A stretch of 64,000 bases of DNA, taken from NCBI RefSeq assembly GCF_903944925.1, contig NZ_CAJATU010000192.1:1-64000 (forward strand), in the 5' to 3' direction. This document shows, one piece after another, positions 8,594 through 17,717 of this stretch. The first letter of the stretch is position 1. Each line of letters begins with the position of its first letter. The position numbers and the translations under genes were made by a program. A model generated the notes under the pieces. It was given only the letters and a program-made list of their open reading frames with translations, was not told the DNA's origin and made no database searches. Source of the stretch: an uncultured Rhodopila sp. Lineage in GTDB: Bacteria > Pseudomonadota > Alphaproteobacteria > Acetobacterales > Acetobacteraceae.

Positions 8594-9901
8594 TCAGTAC
8601 CGGTAGAGGTCGTGCTTGAACGGTCCTTGCTCGGGCAACCCCAGGTATTCCGCCTGTTTCGCTGACAGCTTCGTGAGCTTGGCGCCGACTTTCGCCAAAT
8701 GCAGGGCAGCTACCTTCTCATCGAGGTGCTTCGGCAGGGTGTAGACGATGGTACGCTCATACTTGCCGGTAGGCGCGTTGTACAGTTCGATTTGCGCCAG
8801 AACCTGGTTGCTGAAGCTGGCGCTCATGACAAAGCTGGGATGCCCGGTAGCGTTACCAAGGTTGACCAGGCGGCCTTCGGACAAGACGATCAGGCGCTTG
8901 CCGTCGGGAAACACCACTTCGTCGACCTGCGGCTTGACATTGTCCCAGGTATAGTTGCGCAGCGCATCGATCTGGATTTCAGAGTCGAAATGGCCGATGT
9001 TGCAGACGATCGCGCGATGCTTCATCGCACGCATATGGTCGATCGTGATCACATCGACATTACCGGTCGCGGTGACGAAGATGTCGCCGATGGACGCGGC
9101 GTCGTCCATGGTGACGACCTGATAACCCTCCATCGCCGCCTGCAACGCGCAGATCGGATCGACTTCCGTCACCATGACGCGGCAGCCCGCGTTGCGCAGC
9201 GAGGCGGCGGAGCCTTTGCCGACATCGCCGAAGCCGTTCACCACGGCAACCTTGCCGGCCATCATCACGTCGGTGCCGCGGCGAATGCCGTCCACCAGCG
9301 ATTCACGACAGCCATAGAGGTTGTCGAACTTCGACTTGGTAACGCTATCGTTCACGTTGATCGCCGGGGTCAGCAAAGTGCCGGCCTTGGCCATGTCCCA
9401 CAAACGGTGCACGCCGGTGGTGGTTTCCTCCGATATGCCGCGCACATCGGCCAGCATTTCCGGGTACTTCTGGTGCATCAGGATCGTCAGGTCGCCGCCG
9501 TCATCAAGGATCATGTTCGGCGTCCAGCCGTCAGGGCCGCGCACCGTCTGCTCGATGCACCACCAGAATTCTTCCTCGTTCAGGCCCTTCCAGGCGAACA
9601 CCGGGGTGCCGGCCGCGGCAATCGCGGCGGCGGCGTGATCCTGGGTGGAGAAGATGTTGCACGACGACCAGCGCACGGTGGCGCCGAGTGCCGTCAGCGT
9701 CTCGATCAGCACGGCGGTCTGGATGGTCATGTGCAGGCAGCCGGCGATGCGCGCACCCTTCAGCGGTTGCGCGTTGCCGTATTCCTCACGGATCGCCATC
9801 AGACCGGGCATTTCGGTCTCGGCCATGTGGATTTCCTTGCGGCCCCAGGGCGCGAGGGACAGGTCCTTGACCTTGAAATCGTTGAATGCCGCGTCGGCCA
9901 T
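8594..9901 (-). CDS. ahcY: S-adenosylhomocysteinase
   Basis: 435 residues, normal for the enzyme that reversibly splits S-adenosylhomocysteine into adenosine and homocysteine, relieving product inhibition of SAM methyltransferases. Diagnostic features are the start [16 protein letters not shown], the NAD-binding [15 protein letters not shown] near residue 225, the [16 protein letters not shown] strand and the canonical C-terminal FKHDLYRY that reaches into the neighbouring subunit's NAD site. The ATG at 9901 follows AGGAGC; a longer in-frame extension upstream has no similarity to the family. Confidence 0.97.
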   Translation of the reverse strand: MADAAFNDFKVKDLSLAPWGRKEIHMAETEMPGLMAIREEYGNAQPLKGARIAGCLHMTIQTAVLIETLTALGATVRWSSCNIFSTQDHAAAAIAAAGTPVFAWKGLNEEEFWWCIEQTVRGPDGWTPNMILDDGGDLTILMHQKYPEMLADVRGISEETTTGVHRLWDMAKAGTLLTPAINVNDSVTKSKFDNLYGCRESLVDGIRRGTDVMMAGKVAVVNGFGDVGKGSAASLRNAGCRVMVTEVDPICALQAAMEGYQVVTMDDAASIGDIFVTATGNVDVITIDHMRAMKHRAIVCNIGHFDSEIQIDALRNYTWDNVKPQVDEVVFPDGKRLIVLSEGRLVNLGNATGHPSFVMSASFSNQVLAQIELYNAPTGKYERTIVYTLPKHLDEKVAALHLAKVGAKLTKLSAKQAEYLGLPEQGPFKHDLYRY

Positions 9902-10074
9902 GCGTAAAGCTCCTGAATGGGTGGCGGCGCTATATAAAGATATCTGCATGTTTGCAAGTGGCTTGATCGGCCCCGCCGCCTGTATCATCGGCAGGCAACA
10001 CAAATGGGGTGGACAGGCATCCGAAAGCGGAGTGATTCGTTGGCGGGCGGCAAACCGCTCCGCCCGGGACATCG

Positions 10075-10950
10075 ATGCCAGCACTGACCGTCACCCACAC
10101 CACGATCTACCGCTACGCCAACCCGGTGGTGTTCGGCGAGCACCGGATGATGATGCGGCCGCGCGACAGCCACGACCTGCGGCTGCTGAAGACGGCGCTG
10201 GAGCTGCATCCCGCCGCCTCGGTCCGCTGGATCCACGACGTGTTCGGCAACTCCGTCGGCATCGCGAAGTTCAGGCAGCCGGCCCGGGAGCTGCGCGTAG
10301 TGTCGATGTTCCAGGCGCAGCATTTTCCGCTGCCGGAAGGCTCGGTGGTGATCGAGGAATACGCGCGGCGCTATCCGTTCAGCTACGACGTGTCGGAGGC
10401 GCCGGATATCGGCCGCCTGGCGGAGCGGCATTACGCCGATGCGGCGCATGCGGTGGACGCGTTCGCGCGACGGTTCCTGGAGGAAACTCCGGGACAGGAC
10501 ACGCTGGGAATCCTGGCGGCGATCACCAAGGCGATCAAGGCGGAGTTCACCTATAATCCGCGCGACGAGATGGGCACGCAGGACCCGGTGACGACCCTGG
10601 CGTCGAAGACCGGGACCTGCCGCGACTATGCGCTGCTGATGATGGAGACCGCCCGCAGCCTGGGCTTCGCGGCGCGCTTCGTCTCCGGCTACCTGTATGA
10701 CGACAGCAAACTCGGGGATGCGGCGGACACGCTGATTGGCGGCGGGGTGACGCATGCCTGGGCCGAGATCTATCTGCCAGGTGCCGGCTGGGTGCCGTTC
10801 GACCCGACCAACGGGCTGATCAGCGACCGCAACCTGATCCGCGTGGCGGTGACCCGCGATCCCTCCCAGGCGGTGCCGCTGCGCGGGAGTTTCGTCGGCA
10901 AGCCGGGCGATTTTCTCGGCATGGATGTTTCGGTGGAGATCCGGGTCTAG
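10075..10950 (+). CDS. Transglutaminase-like cysteine protease family protein
   Basis: 291 residues. The bacterial transglutaminase-like N domain starts [17 protein letters not shown], and the catalytic domain carries [11 protein letters not shown] (Cys), [11 protein letters not shown] (His) and FDPTNGLIS (Asp). The architecture is the same as in the gene at 22261-23160, but this copy stands alone, without the ATP-grasp/alpha-E partner. It diverges from ahcY. The substrate is unknown; relatives are suspected of acting on isopeptide or peptide bonds. Confidence 0.85.
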   Translation: MPALTVTHTTIYRYANPVVFGEHRMMMRPRDSHDLRLLKTALELHPAASVRWIHDVFGNSVGIAKFRQPARELRVVSMFQAQHFPLPEGSVVIEEYARRYPFSYDVSEAPDIGRLAERHYADAAHAVDAFARRFLEETPGQDTLGILAAITKAIKAEFTYNPRDEMGTQDPVTTLASKTGTCRDYALLMMETARSLGFAARFVSGYLYDDSKLGDAADTLIGGGVTHAWAEIYLPGAGWVPFDPTNGLISDRNLIRVAVTRDPSQAVPLRGSFVGKPGDFLGMDVSVEIRV

Positions 10951-11001
10951 CGGTTGACACTGCCGGGACGCCGCCGGACACGGCCCGCGGCGCATGGACA
11001 A

Positions 11002-11019
11002 TAATGCAAAAATGCATTA
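11002..11019. promoter_or_regulatory. Palindromic operator of the VapBC module
   Basis: TAATGCA-AAAA-TGCATTA is a perfect 7-bp inverted repeat about 30 bases upstream of the antitoxin ATG, in an AT-rich patch within GC-rich DNA. AbrB/VapB antitoxins, alone or with their toxin, commonly repress their own promoter through such repeats. Function is inferred from position and symmetry. Confidence 0.55.
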
Positions 11020-11048
11020 CATGTGACTCGCGACAGGAGGATGCCGCT

Positions 11049-11300
11049 ATGACCACTCTGACCGTGACCGCTCGGGGACAAGTCACGTTTCGCAAGGACG
11101 TGCTGACCCATCTCGGCATCAAGCCGGGGGAGAAAATCGAGTTGGACAAACTGCCGGATGGCCGGATTGCACTGCGTGCGGCGAAGCCGCCGGGCACGAT
11201 CGACGGATTTCTCGGCCTGCTTGCGGGCAAGACAAAAAAGATCGCCACGCTGGAGGAAATCGATGAGGCGGCCGCGGCCGGTTGGGCCGGGACGGAATGA
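11049..11300 (+). CDS. vapB: AbrB/MazE-type antitoxin (VapB-like)
   Basis: 83 residues. The swapped-hairpin AbrB DNA-binding domain occupies the first half (TLTVTARGQVTFRKDVL, then GIKPGEKIELDKLPDGRI). The second half (TIDGFLGLLAGKTKK through EEIDEAAAAGW) is the type of tail that blocks a PIN-domain toxin. The ATG at 11049 has AGGAGG nearby. The stop overlaps the toxin start (ATGA), indicating translational coupling. Confidence 0.85.
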   Translation: MTTLTVTARGQVTFRKDVLTHLGIKPGEKIELDKLPDGRIALRAAKPPGTIDGFLGLLAGKTKKIATLEEIDEAAAAGWAGTE

Positions 11301-11695
11301 GGATTACAGTCGATACGAATATCCTGATCCGGGCCGTGGTTTGCGACGATACGAAACAAGCCGCGGCCGCCGCCAGGCTTTTGCATGACGCGGAAATCAT
11401 TGCAGTGCCGCTGCCCTGCCTGTGTGAATTCGTTTGGGTGCTGCGGCGGGTTTACAGCCTCGGCCGGAGCGACATTCATGCCGCCCTGCAAGCCCTGTTA
11501 AGCGCGGCAAATGTCGCAGTGAACCGACCGGCCGCCGATGCCGGCTTGGCCATGCTCGACGCGGGCGGGGACTTCGCGGACGGCGTCATCGCCTACGAGG
11601 GGCGATGGCTCGGCGGGGAAGCCTTCTTTTCCTTCGACAAGCAGGCGGTCGAGCTGCTCGAAAAGCAAGGTTGGCCGGCAAGGATTCTTGTCTGA
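11297..11695 (+). CDS. vapC: PIN-domain ribonuclease toxin (VapC-like)
   Basis: 132 residues, full length for VapC. The acidic metal-binding residues are visible in RITVDTNILIR (Asp), CLCEFVWVL (Glu), GGDFADGVIAY (Asp) and FSFDKQAVELL (Asp). The start overlaps the antitoxin stop by four bases. VapC toxins cut tRNA or rRNA when the antitoxin is degraded. Unlike the remnant at 407-658, this copy looks intact. Confidence 0.85.
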   Translation: MRITVDTNILIRAVVCDDTKQAAAAARLLHDAEIIAVPLPCLCEFVWVLRRVYSLGRSDIHAALQALLSAANVAVNRPAADAGLAMLDAGGDFADGVIAYEGRWLGGEAFFSFDKQAVELLEKQGWPARILV

Positions 11696-11988
11696 TCAAG
11701 ATGGGTCCAACATACAAGTAACGTGCGTTCGACAGTCACAACGACAGGCAGCCAGCCGACTGAACCGGCCGGTTGCGGAGGATGTCCCGGCGTAGATCCG
11801 GGCTTGGCCGGGCCGTCCGCCTTTCATTCCGGTCAGCGATTGTCACCTGCCGAATCGCCGTCATGATTTTTTCGCCATCCAGAACTGCCCGATCCGCCGA
11901 GTCGCCCGCACGACCGCGGTAGCCGCTTGGAACGCATTCGTTTAGAGGCTTCACAAAACTCCGCCCCCGGCGGAGCCGAAGGGGAATC

Positions 11989-13152
11989 ATGTTGATGCTG
12001 TCTCGCTTAGCCTCCGCCGCGCCGCTGCGCGCATGCCTGCTGGCCGCTTCCGCCTGCTTCGCCGTTGCGGCGAGCGCGGCCGAACCGTCCGGCGACACGC
12101 CTAAACAGCCCGCCGTTCACCCGGTCACGGTGACCGAGGAAATGACCGGCGCCGGCATCGTCTCCAGCGGCGTGACGCTGCCGCCGCCGCCGCCGGTGAC
12201 CGGCTCGCGCGCCCACCCGGTCCCCGCCTGGGACAGTCCGCTCCCCTGGCCGATCCTGATCGCCGATCGGCGGAACAACAGGCTGTTGGAGGTGACACCG
12301 GACAAGCGGATCGTCTGGGAGTTCCCCTCGCCGAACCTGAAGATCTACCGCGGCAACGACGACGTGAACTTCACGCCCGACGGCAAGACCCTGGTCATCA
12401 ACGAGGAGGATAACTACGACATCCACTTCGTCGATTATCAAACCCGTGCACTCACCTGGACCTATGGCGTGTCGGACACCTGGAGCCGGGGCGAGGGCTA
12501 CCTGAACTTCCCCGACGATGCGCGCCTGCTGCCGGACGGCCGGATGACGGTCGCCGACATCCGCAATTGCCGACTGCTGTTCATCAATCCGGACAGCGGC
12601 AAGACATTGGCGCAATGGGGCAAGCCCGGTGTCTGCAAGCATAACCCGCCGGAGACGTTTGCGTTTCCAAACGACATTAATTACTATGATAACGGCGACT
12701 TCCTGGTGACGGAAATCCCGGATGCCTGGATCTCCCGCCTCGGCAAGGACGGCCACGTGGTCTGGAGCGTCAAGGCGCCGCATCTGCGCTATCCCTCGGA
12801 CGCCAGGGCCGCCAGCGACGGCAACGTCATCGTGGCGGATTTCACCAAGCCGGGCGGTGTGGTGATCTTCAACCCGCAAACCGGCAAGGTGGTGTGGGAA
12901 TACCGGGTGAAAGAGGGCGAAAAGGCGCTGGACCATCCCTCGCTGGCGGAGGAACTGCCGAACGGCAACATCCTGCTGAACGACGACCATCGCGAACGGG
13001 TGCTGGTGATCGATCGCCAGTCCAAGGAGTTCGTCTGGCAATACGGCACGACCGATACCCGCGGCCACACGCCGGGGCTGCTTTGGTACCCTGACAGCCA
13101 GGATCTCGACTATTACCACGACTGGAAGGCGGCGCTGGCGGGGAAGCATTGA
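11989..13152 (+). CDS. Exported beta-propeller protein (aryl-sulfotransferase/PQQ-like repeats)
   Basis: 387 residues with a signal peptide (hydrophobic Ala-rich stretch ending ASAAEP) and a proline-rich linker. Repeated blades follow: LLEVTPDKRIVWEFPSP, RLLFINPDSGKTLAQWG, VVIFNPQTGKVVWEYR and VLVIDRQSKEFVWQYG. The repeated hydrophobic-W-Y/F motif is typical of PQQ-like or aryl-sulfotransferase-type propellers. No catalytic residues stand out. The 293-base gap upstream holds no gene; GAAGGGGA precedes the ATG. Confidence 0.7.
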   Translation: MLMLSRLASAAPLRACLLAASACFAVAASAAEPSGDTPKQPAVHPVTVTEEMTGAGIVSSGVTLPPPPPVTGSRAHPVPAWDSPLPWPILIADRRNNRLLEVTPDKRIVWEFPSPNLKIYRGNDDVNFTPDGKTLVINEEDNYDIHFVDYQTRALTWTYGVSDTWSRGEGYLNFPDDARLLPDGRMTVADIRNCRLLFINPDSGKTLAQWGKPGVCKHNPPETFAFPNDINYYDNGDFLVTEIPDAWISRLGKDGHVVWSVKAPHLRYPSDARAASDGNVIVADFTKPGGVVIFNPQTGKVVWEYRVKEGEKALDHPSLAEELPNGNILLNDDHRERVLVIDRQSKEFVWQYGTTDTRGHTPGLLWYPDSQDLDYYHDWKAALAGKH

Positions 13153-13516
13153 TATAGTATAAAAATCCTCCGCGCCGCCTCATCATGCCGGCGGCGGTCG
13201 TCCGATCGCCGCGCCGACGCAGGCCCGGCATCCGGGCCGGATGGCCGGAACCGCTGGCCAAAGGCAACTGCGTCGCCGGGAAAGGGATGGAAGCGCCTGT
13301 CGTCCAGCGAGCAGGTCAAGCGGGCGATTCGCAATGACTGGTTCGATGAACTTGGACTTGTCAGGATGGCAGGCCACCATGCCGTGGTACGTGACCCGTA
13401 CGCCCGGCGGTGTCAGAGGGGGGCTTGCCGCGAGGGGCATCCCCTCGATTTTGCTTGTGCAAGAACCTCCATCGGCGTGACGGGGCGGCGCGCCTGCCAA
13501 GGCCAGCCGCCACCTA
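13153..13516. other. Intergenic stretch without a supported gene
   Basis: Several short frames cross this region but none has a credible start plus family motif. One rightward frame contains EQVKRAIRNDWFDELGLV, which looks coding and may be a remnant of an old gene, but I could not assign it. The two flanking genes converge here. No clear terminator hairpin with a T-run is visible. Confidence 0.4.
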
Positions 13517-16500
13517 CTACTTAGCCGGGCCAAACAGCTCCTCGATATCCGCCTCGGTCAGCTTCAGTGCCCCGCCATGCTCGGCGTCCAGCACGCTGGC
13601 GACGATGGCCCGCTTCTTGTCCTTCAGCACTTCCATCTTTTCTTCAATCGTGCCCAGCGTCACCAGCCGGTGCACGAACACTTTCTTGGTCTGTCCGATG
13701 CGGTGCGCCCGATCGGTTGCCTGGTCCTCGACCGCCGGATTCCACCAGGGATCGTAATGGATAACCGTATCGGCCGCGGTCAGGTTCAATCCCACCCCGC
13801 CCGCCTTCAAACTGATCAGGAACAGCGGCACGTCGCCGCCCTGGAACTTCTGCACCGGCGTGGCGCGGTCCTTGGTATCGCCGGTCAGTTTCACATAGTC
13901 GACCGCATCCTCAACCAGGCGGTTCTCGATCAGCGCCAGCATCTCGGTGAACTGCGAGAACAGCAGCACCCGCCGCCCTTCCGCGAACATGATCGCCAGC
14001 ATTTCCATCAGCCGATCGAGCTTGGCCGAACCGGCTTTTGACTTCGCAACGGTTTTCAGTTTCAGCAGCCGCGGATCGCAGCACGCCTGCCGCATCTTCA
14101 GCAGCGCATCCAGTATAATGATCCCCGACCGCGCCAGTCCTTTCTGCGCGATCGCCGCCTGCACTTTCGCATGCATCGACAGCCGGATCGCCTCATAGAT
14201 CGCGCGCTGGTTCGCCTCCATCTCGACCGGCTCGACGATTTCCGTCTTGGGCGGCAGTTCGGTAACGACCTCCTCCTTGGTCCGGCGCAGCATGAACGGC
14301 CGGATGCGGCGGTTCAGCATATCCTGCCGCTCGACATCGCCGGCCTTTTCAATCGGCGTTCGGAACCGCGTCTTGAACGACTTCTGGCCGCCGAGGAATC
14401 CGGGCGCGAGGAAATCGAACAGCGACCACAACTCCCCCAGATGGTTCTGCAACGGCGTCCCGGACAGGCACAGCCGCTGCCGCGCTTTCAGCCGCAGCGC
14501 CTGGCGGGTGGTCTCGGCGTTCGGGTTCTTGATCGACTGCGCCTCATCCAGGATGACGATGTGCCAATCCTGTTCCGACAGGACTTCATGATCGCGCGTC
14601 AGTAAAGGATAGGTCGAGAGCACCAGGTCATGCTTCGCAATCTTGCGGAAGCCGGCCTTGCGCGTCGGACCATGCAGCGGCAGCACGGACAACTTGGGGG
14701 CAAAACGGGCGGCCTCGGCCAGCCAGTTCGGGATCAAGCTGGTCGGGCAGACGATCAGCGACGGACGATCCAGCCGCCCCGCGGCTTTTTCGATCATCAG
14801 GTGCGCCAGGGTCTGCACCGTCTTGCCCAGCCCCATATCGTCGGCCAGCACCCCGCCCAGCCCGGCGGCGGCGAGGAACTGCAGCCAATCGACCCCCTGG
14901 CCCTGATACGGCCGCAACGTCGCCTTGAACGACTTCGGAATCTCCGCCTTCGGTATCCCGCCGGACTGGCGCAACAGCCGCCCGAGTTCGCGCAGCGACT
15001 CGCCGCCGCGCCAGACCAGGCCGGTGCGTTCCTCCAGCCCCGCCACATCGGCCGCGTCCAGGCGGGAAAAGCCGATCTTGCCGGAGTCCGGGTCGATGCC
15101 GCCGCCGGCCCAGAGTTCGAGCAGCGCCTGCAACGTGGGGCGGATGCGCGACATCGGCAGCGACAGCACGCGGCCATCCAGCAGCGGCAGCACGAACGGC
15201 TTGTCGTCGTCGCCCTCGGCCAGCGCGGTGGCTTCCGGGCGGGCGATCAGCCTGATCAGCGCCGGGACAAGGTCGACCTGCTCGCCGTCCACCGTCACGC
15301 CGAGATGCAGTTCCAGCCAGTCGATGCCGGAACCTTCGACCAGTTCGGCCTCGATCTCCGCGTCGGCGGTCAGCACCTGGACGGGGAAGTCGGTATCCAC
15401 CTCGACCGTCCAGCCGTCGCGGCGCAGGCGGGGGATTTCCTGCGTAACAACCTGCATCCAGGTCAGGTGCGCGCCGCTTTCGCGCAGCACGAAGTCGTCG
15501 GTGTGGGCGTGCTGGTAGTAGACCGGGACAAGCTCATGCACGGAGGCAAAGCCCAGGCTGGCGAGTTCGGTCAGCGCGCGCGATTCGGCGGCGCGGTCGC
15601 GGATCACTTCATACAGGGCGCCTTCCAGCACGGTGATCTTCGGCAGCGGCTTCAACGTGCGCGGCAGGCCGATGGGACCGTACTGGAACGTCAGCCGCAG
15701 CAGCGGCACGGAATACAGCCCGCGGCCGAGCGCCCTGGCGGAGCCGCGGCCGTAGCTGGGGTCGCTCGGCAGGGTGCCGCTGATCAGCCGCAGATGCGGG
15801 TGCATCGGCTGTTGCACCAATTCAGCCGCCTTCATCTCCGCGGGGATCGGCACCCTCGCCGCCGGCGAGCGGCGGGTCAGTTGCTCGCGCACCTCGGCAG
15901 CGGCTTCGGGCGGGATGGAGGGCGCATTCAGCAGCCGTGCGACGACCCGCGGCGCGAGGTCGAGGCCGACGGGACCCATCCTGCCGGAGGTGGGATCGAT
16001 GTACCAGGGGGCGGGCAGGCGGACGCCGACAAGGCCCTCGTCCAGCGCCAGCGTGGCCTGTTGCGACGCGTCCGGGCGGGTGATCCAGGTGATCTGTCCC
16101 TGCCGCTCCGGCCCTTCGGCGAGCGCGGGTCCTTCCGCCGACGCCCAGCGGGCGCGGCCGGTCGCCAGGATGCGCCGCACCGTGTCGAGCGGGTCGTCGT
16201 CGGCCGGGGGGCCGTTGTAACCGGTGCGGCGGCCGAGACGCGCCAGGATCACCAGATCGGACGGGCGCAGATATTTGGCCGGAGTATTGATCTGGTGCGG
16301 GGCGTACCGCTTGACTGTCCCGGCGCTGTCGTCCCGCCGCAATGCCACGGTCATCGGGTCGATCAGCAGTCTCGGCACGCCGGGCGCGCTCGTTTCTGCG
16401 TTCAATACATAGAACACGCGGGTGCGAATCGAGGCCGGATAGTCCTCGGTCGGTTCTTCGTCCTCACGATCGAAGTCGGCCAGCCAGGTCTGGATCTGCG

Positions 16501-16909
16501 GCGGCAGCGCGGTCGCAGGCAGCTCGGTCTTCGCGGCCTTCGGGGGCGGCCGGAACAGCGATTCCTGGTGGTGGGGGACCATCATTTCGCGGCGCTGGGC
16601 GGAGATCAGCACCGCGGCCAGATGCTTGCAGCCGCGTCCGACCGGACAATTGCACGCCCCGGCTATGCGCAGCCCGTTGTGCGGAGACGGGCTGATTTTC
16701 AGCGTTTGCCGGTAGGGATCGGGCCGTGTTCCCTGCGTCGTCGCGGTGATGATGGCGCCGCGGTCAGCGATTTCCAGATCCTGCACGCGCCCGCGCTGCT
16801 CGTACGAGCGGCCGGCCAACAACGTATTCGGCGGAAAAATCCGCCTGATGTCGGCTTCACGGATGGCGAGCGTGGGATCGATGTCAGGAGCGATGGGCAC
16901 GATATGCAT
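13517..16909 (-). CDS. SWIM zinc-finger SNF2-family DEAD/DEAH helicase
   Basis: 1130 residues. A SWIM zinc finger (CNCPVGRGCKH) lies near residue 95, followed by a long SNF2-associated middle region. The SNF2 ATPase begins near residue 690 with ADDMGLGKTVQTLAHL (Walker A), has DEAQSIKN (motif II) near 790, SGTPLQNHLGELWSL (motif III), and the C-terminal lobe with LLFSQFTEML, LKAGGVGLNLTAAD and DRAHRIGQTKKV (motif VI). It is a DNA-translocating ATPase of the HepA/RapA type. It is transcribed alone, and no nuclease or methylase partner is adjacent that would make it a defence system. Confidence 0.92.
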   Translation of the reverse strand: MHIVPIAPDIDPTLAIREADIRRIFPPNTLLAGRSYEQRGRVQDLEIADRGAIITATTQGTRPDPYRQTLKISPSPHNGLRIAGACNCPVGRGCKHLAAVLISAQRREMMVPHHQESLFRPPPKAAKTELPATALPPQIQTWLADFDREDEEPTEDYPASIRTRVFYVLNAETSAPGVPRLLIDPMTVALRRDDSAGTVKRYAPHQINTPAKYLRPSDLVILARLGRRTGYNGPPADDDPLDTVRRILATGRARWASAEGPALAEGPERQGQITWITRPDASQQATLALDEGLVGVRLPAPWYIDPTSGRMGPVGLDLAPRVVARLLNAPSIPPEAAAEVREQLTRRSPAARVPIPAEMKAAELVQQPMHPHLRLISGTLPSDPSYGRGSARALGRGLYSVPLLRLTFQYGPIGLPRTLKPLPKITVLEGALYEVIRDRAAESRALTELASLGFASVHELVPVYYQHAHTDDFVLRESGAHLTWMQVVTQEIPRLRRDGWTVEVDTDFPVQVLTADAEIEAELVEGSGIDWLELHLGVTVDGEQVDLVPALIRLIARPEATALAEGDDDKPFVLPLLDGRVLSLPMSRIRPTLQALLELWAGGGIDPDSGKIGFSRLDAADVAGLEERTGLVWRGGESLRELGRLLRQSGGIPKAEIPKSFKATLRPYQGQGVDWLQFLAAAGLGGVLADDMGLGKTVQTLAHLMIEKAAGRLDRPSLIVCPTSLIPNWLAEAARFAPKLSVLPLHGPTRKAGFRKIAKHDLVLSTYPLLTRDHEVLSEQDWHIVILDEAQSIKNPNAETTRQALRLKARQRLCLSGTPLQNHLGELWSLFDFLAPGFLGGQKSFKTRFRTPIEKAGDVERQDMLNRRIRPFMLRRTKEEVVTELPPKTEIVEPVEMEANQRAIYEAIRLSMHAKVQAAIAQKGLARSGIIILDALLKMRQACCDPRLLKLKTVAKSKAGSAKLDRLMEMLAIMFAEGRRVLLFSQFTEMLALIENRLVEDAVDYVKLTGDTKDRATPVQKFQGGDVPLFLISLKAGGVGLNLTAADTVIHYDPWWNPAVEDQATDRAHRIGQTKKVFVHRLVTLGTIEEKMEVLKDKKRAIVASVLDAEHGGALKLTEADIEELFGPAK

Positions 16910-17274
16910 ATACAGAGGATGCGTGGTGCGTTCGAGTCGTGACTAGGGGCGGAATGTGTTGATTCCTCACTAGCGTGTCATTTTGGTTAATGCGTGGGCG
17001 TTGTCCCGCCTCCCTTGTCCCGGGCCGGCTTGCCGCGCCAGGACGCGAACGCGCCGGCGATGCGGCAAACTCAATGCGCGCTGGCGTCGGATCGCGGTTT
17101 CCGGCTTGACGCAGGCCGTCCGATCGCGCCTTCTCGGCGCCGCACGGGTTCCCGCCGCAGTGTTCACAACCGCTTGACGGAGGCGGCTGGCGTATCGCAG
17201 ATTGCTACAAGACAATTTTCTGGCGCGTTGCGCGTCCTAAAAACCCGAGCCCAAGCGGTTCAAAGGAGGCGACC
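16910..17274. other. Intergenic region upstream of the methylmalonyl-CoA operon
   Basis: No convincing gene is present. The region must carry the divergent promoters for the helicase gene and the epimerase-decarboxylase operon. A TTGACG at about 17174 could be a -35 element, but I cannot find a good -10 at proper spacing. AAAGGAGG directly before 17275 is the epimerase ribosome-binding site. Confidence 0.4.
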
Positions 17275-17679
17275 ATGATCGGAAAGCTCAATCACGTGGC
17301 CATTGCGGTACCGGACCTGGACAAGGCCACCGCGGTCTATCGCGACGTTCTCGGCGCCAAGGTCTCCGCACCGGTGCCGCAGCCGCTGCACGGCGTGACC
17401 GTCGTGTTCGTCGAGCTGCCGAACACCAAGGTGGAACTGCTGCTGCCGATGGGCGAAAAAAGCCCGATCGCGGCGTTCCTGGAAAAAAATCCGGCCGGCG
17501 GCATTCACCATATGTGCTTCGAGGTCGAGGACCTGCTCGGCACACGCGATTCGCTGAAAGCCCAGGGCGCCCGCGTGCTCGGCGACGGGGAGCCGAAAAT
17601 CGGCGCGCACGACATGCCGGTGCTGTTCCTGCACCCCAAGGACTTCAACGGCTGCCTGATCGAGCTGCAGCAGATCTGA
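17275..17679 (+). CDS. mce: Methylmalonyl-CoA epimerase
   Basis: 134 residues, the usual length. The VOC-fold metalloenzyme starts IGKLNHVAIAVPDLDKA (His metal ligand), with VELPNTKVELLLPMG (Glu), GGIHHMCFEVEDL (His) and GCLIELQQ (Glu) completing the metal site. It interconverts (R)- and (S)-methylmalonyl-CoA. It sits 38 bases upstream of the decarboxylase alpha-subunit gene and is probably first in the operon, behind a strong AAAGGAGG site. Confidence 0.93.
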   Translation: MIGKLNHVAIAVPDLDKATAVYRDVLGAKVSAPVPQPLHGVTVVFVELPNTKVELLLPMGEKSPIAAFLEKNPAGGIHHMCFEVEDLLGTRDSLKAQGARVLGDGEPKIGAHDMPVLFLHPKDFNGCLIELQQI

Positions 17680-17717
17680 CCGCGCCGCGCGCCCCCGACT
17701 GAAAAGGTGACCCCCGC

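Noticed and set aside
9902-10074. Possible SAH riboswitch upstream of ahcY
   Set aside because: I could not find the conserved SAH-riboswitch core, and the leader is short and partly AT-rich.
13260-13516. Rightward frame with EQVKRAIRNDWFDELGLV, possibly the end of a reverse transcriptase or transposase
   Set aside because: I could not match it to a specific family, and no start codon or further motif supports a gene.
14630-16942. Long rightward 770-residue frame opposite the SNF2 helicase
   Set aside because: Antisense artefact of high GC content; the helicase motifs on the other strand are unambiguous.
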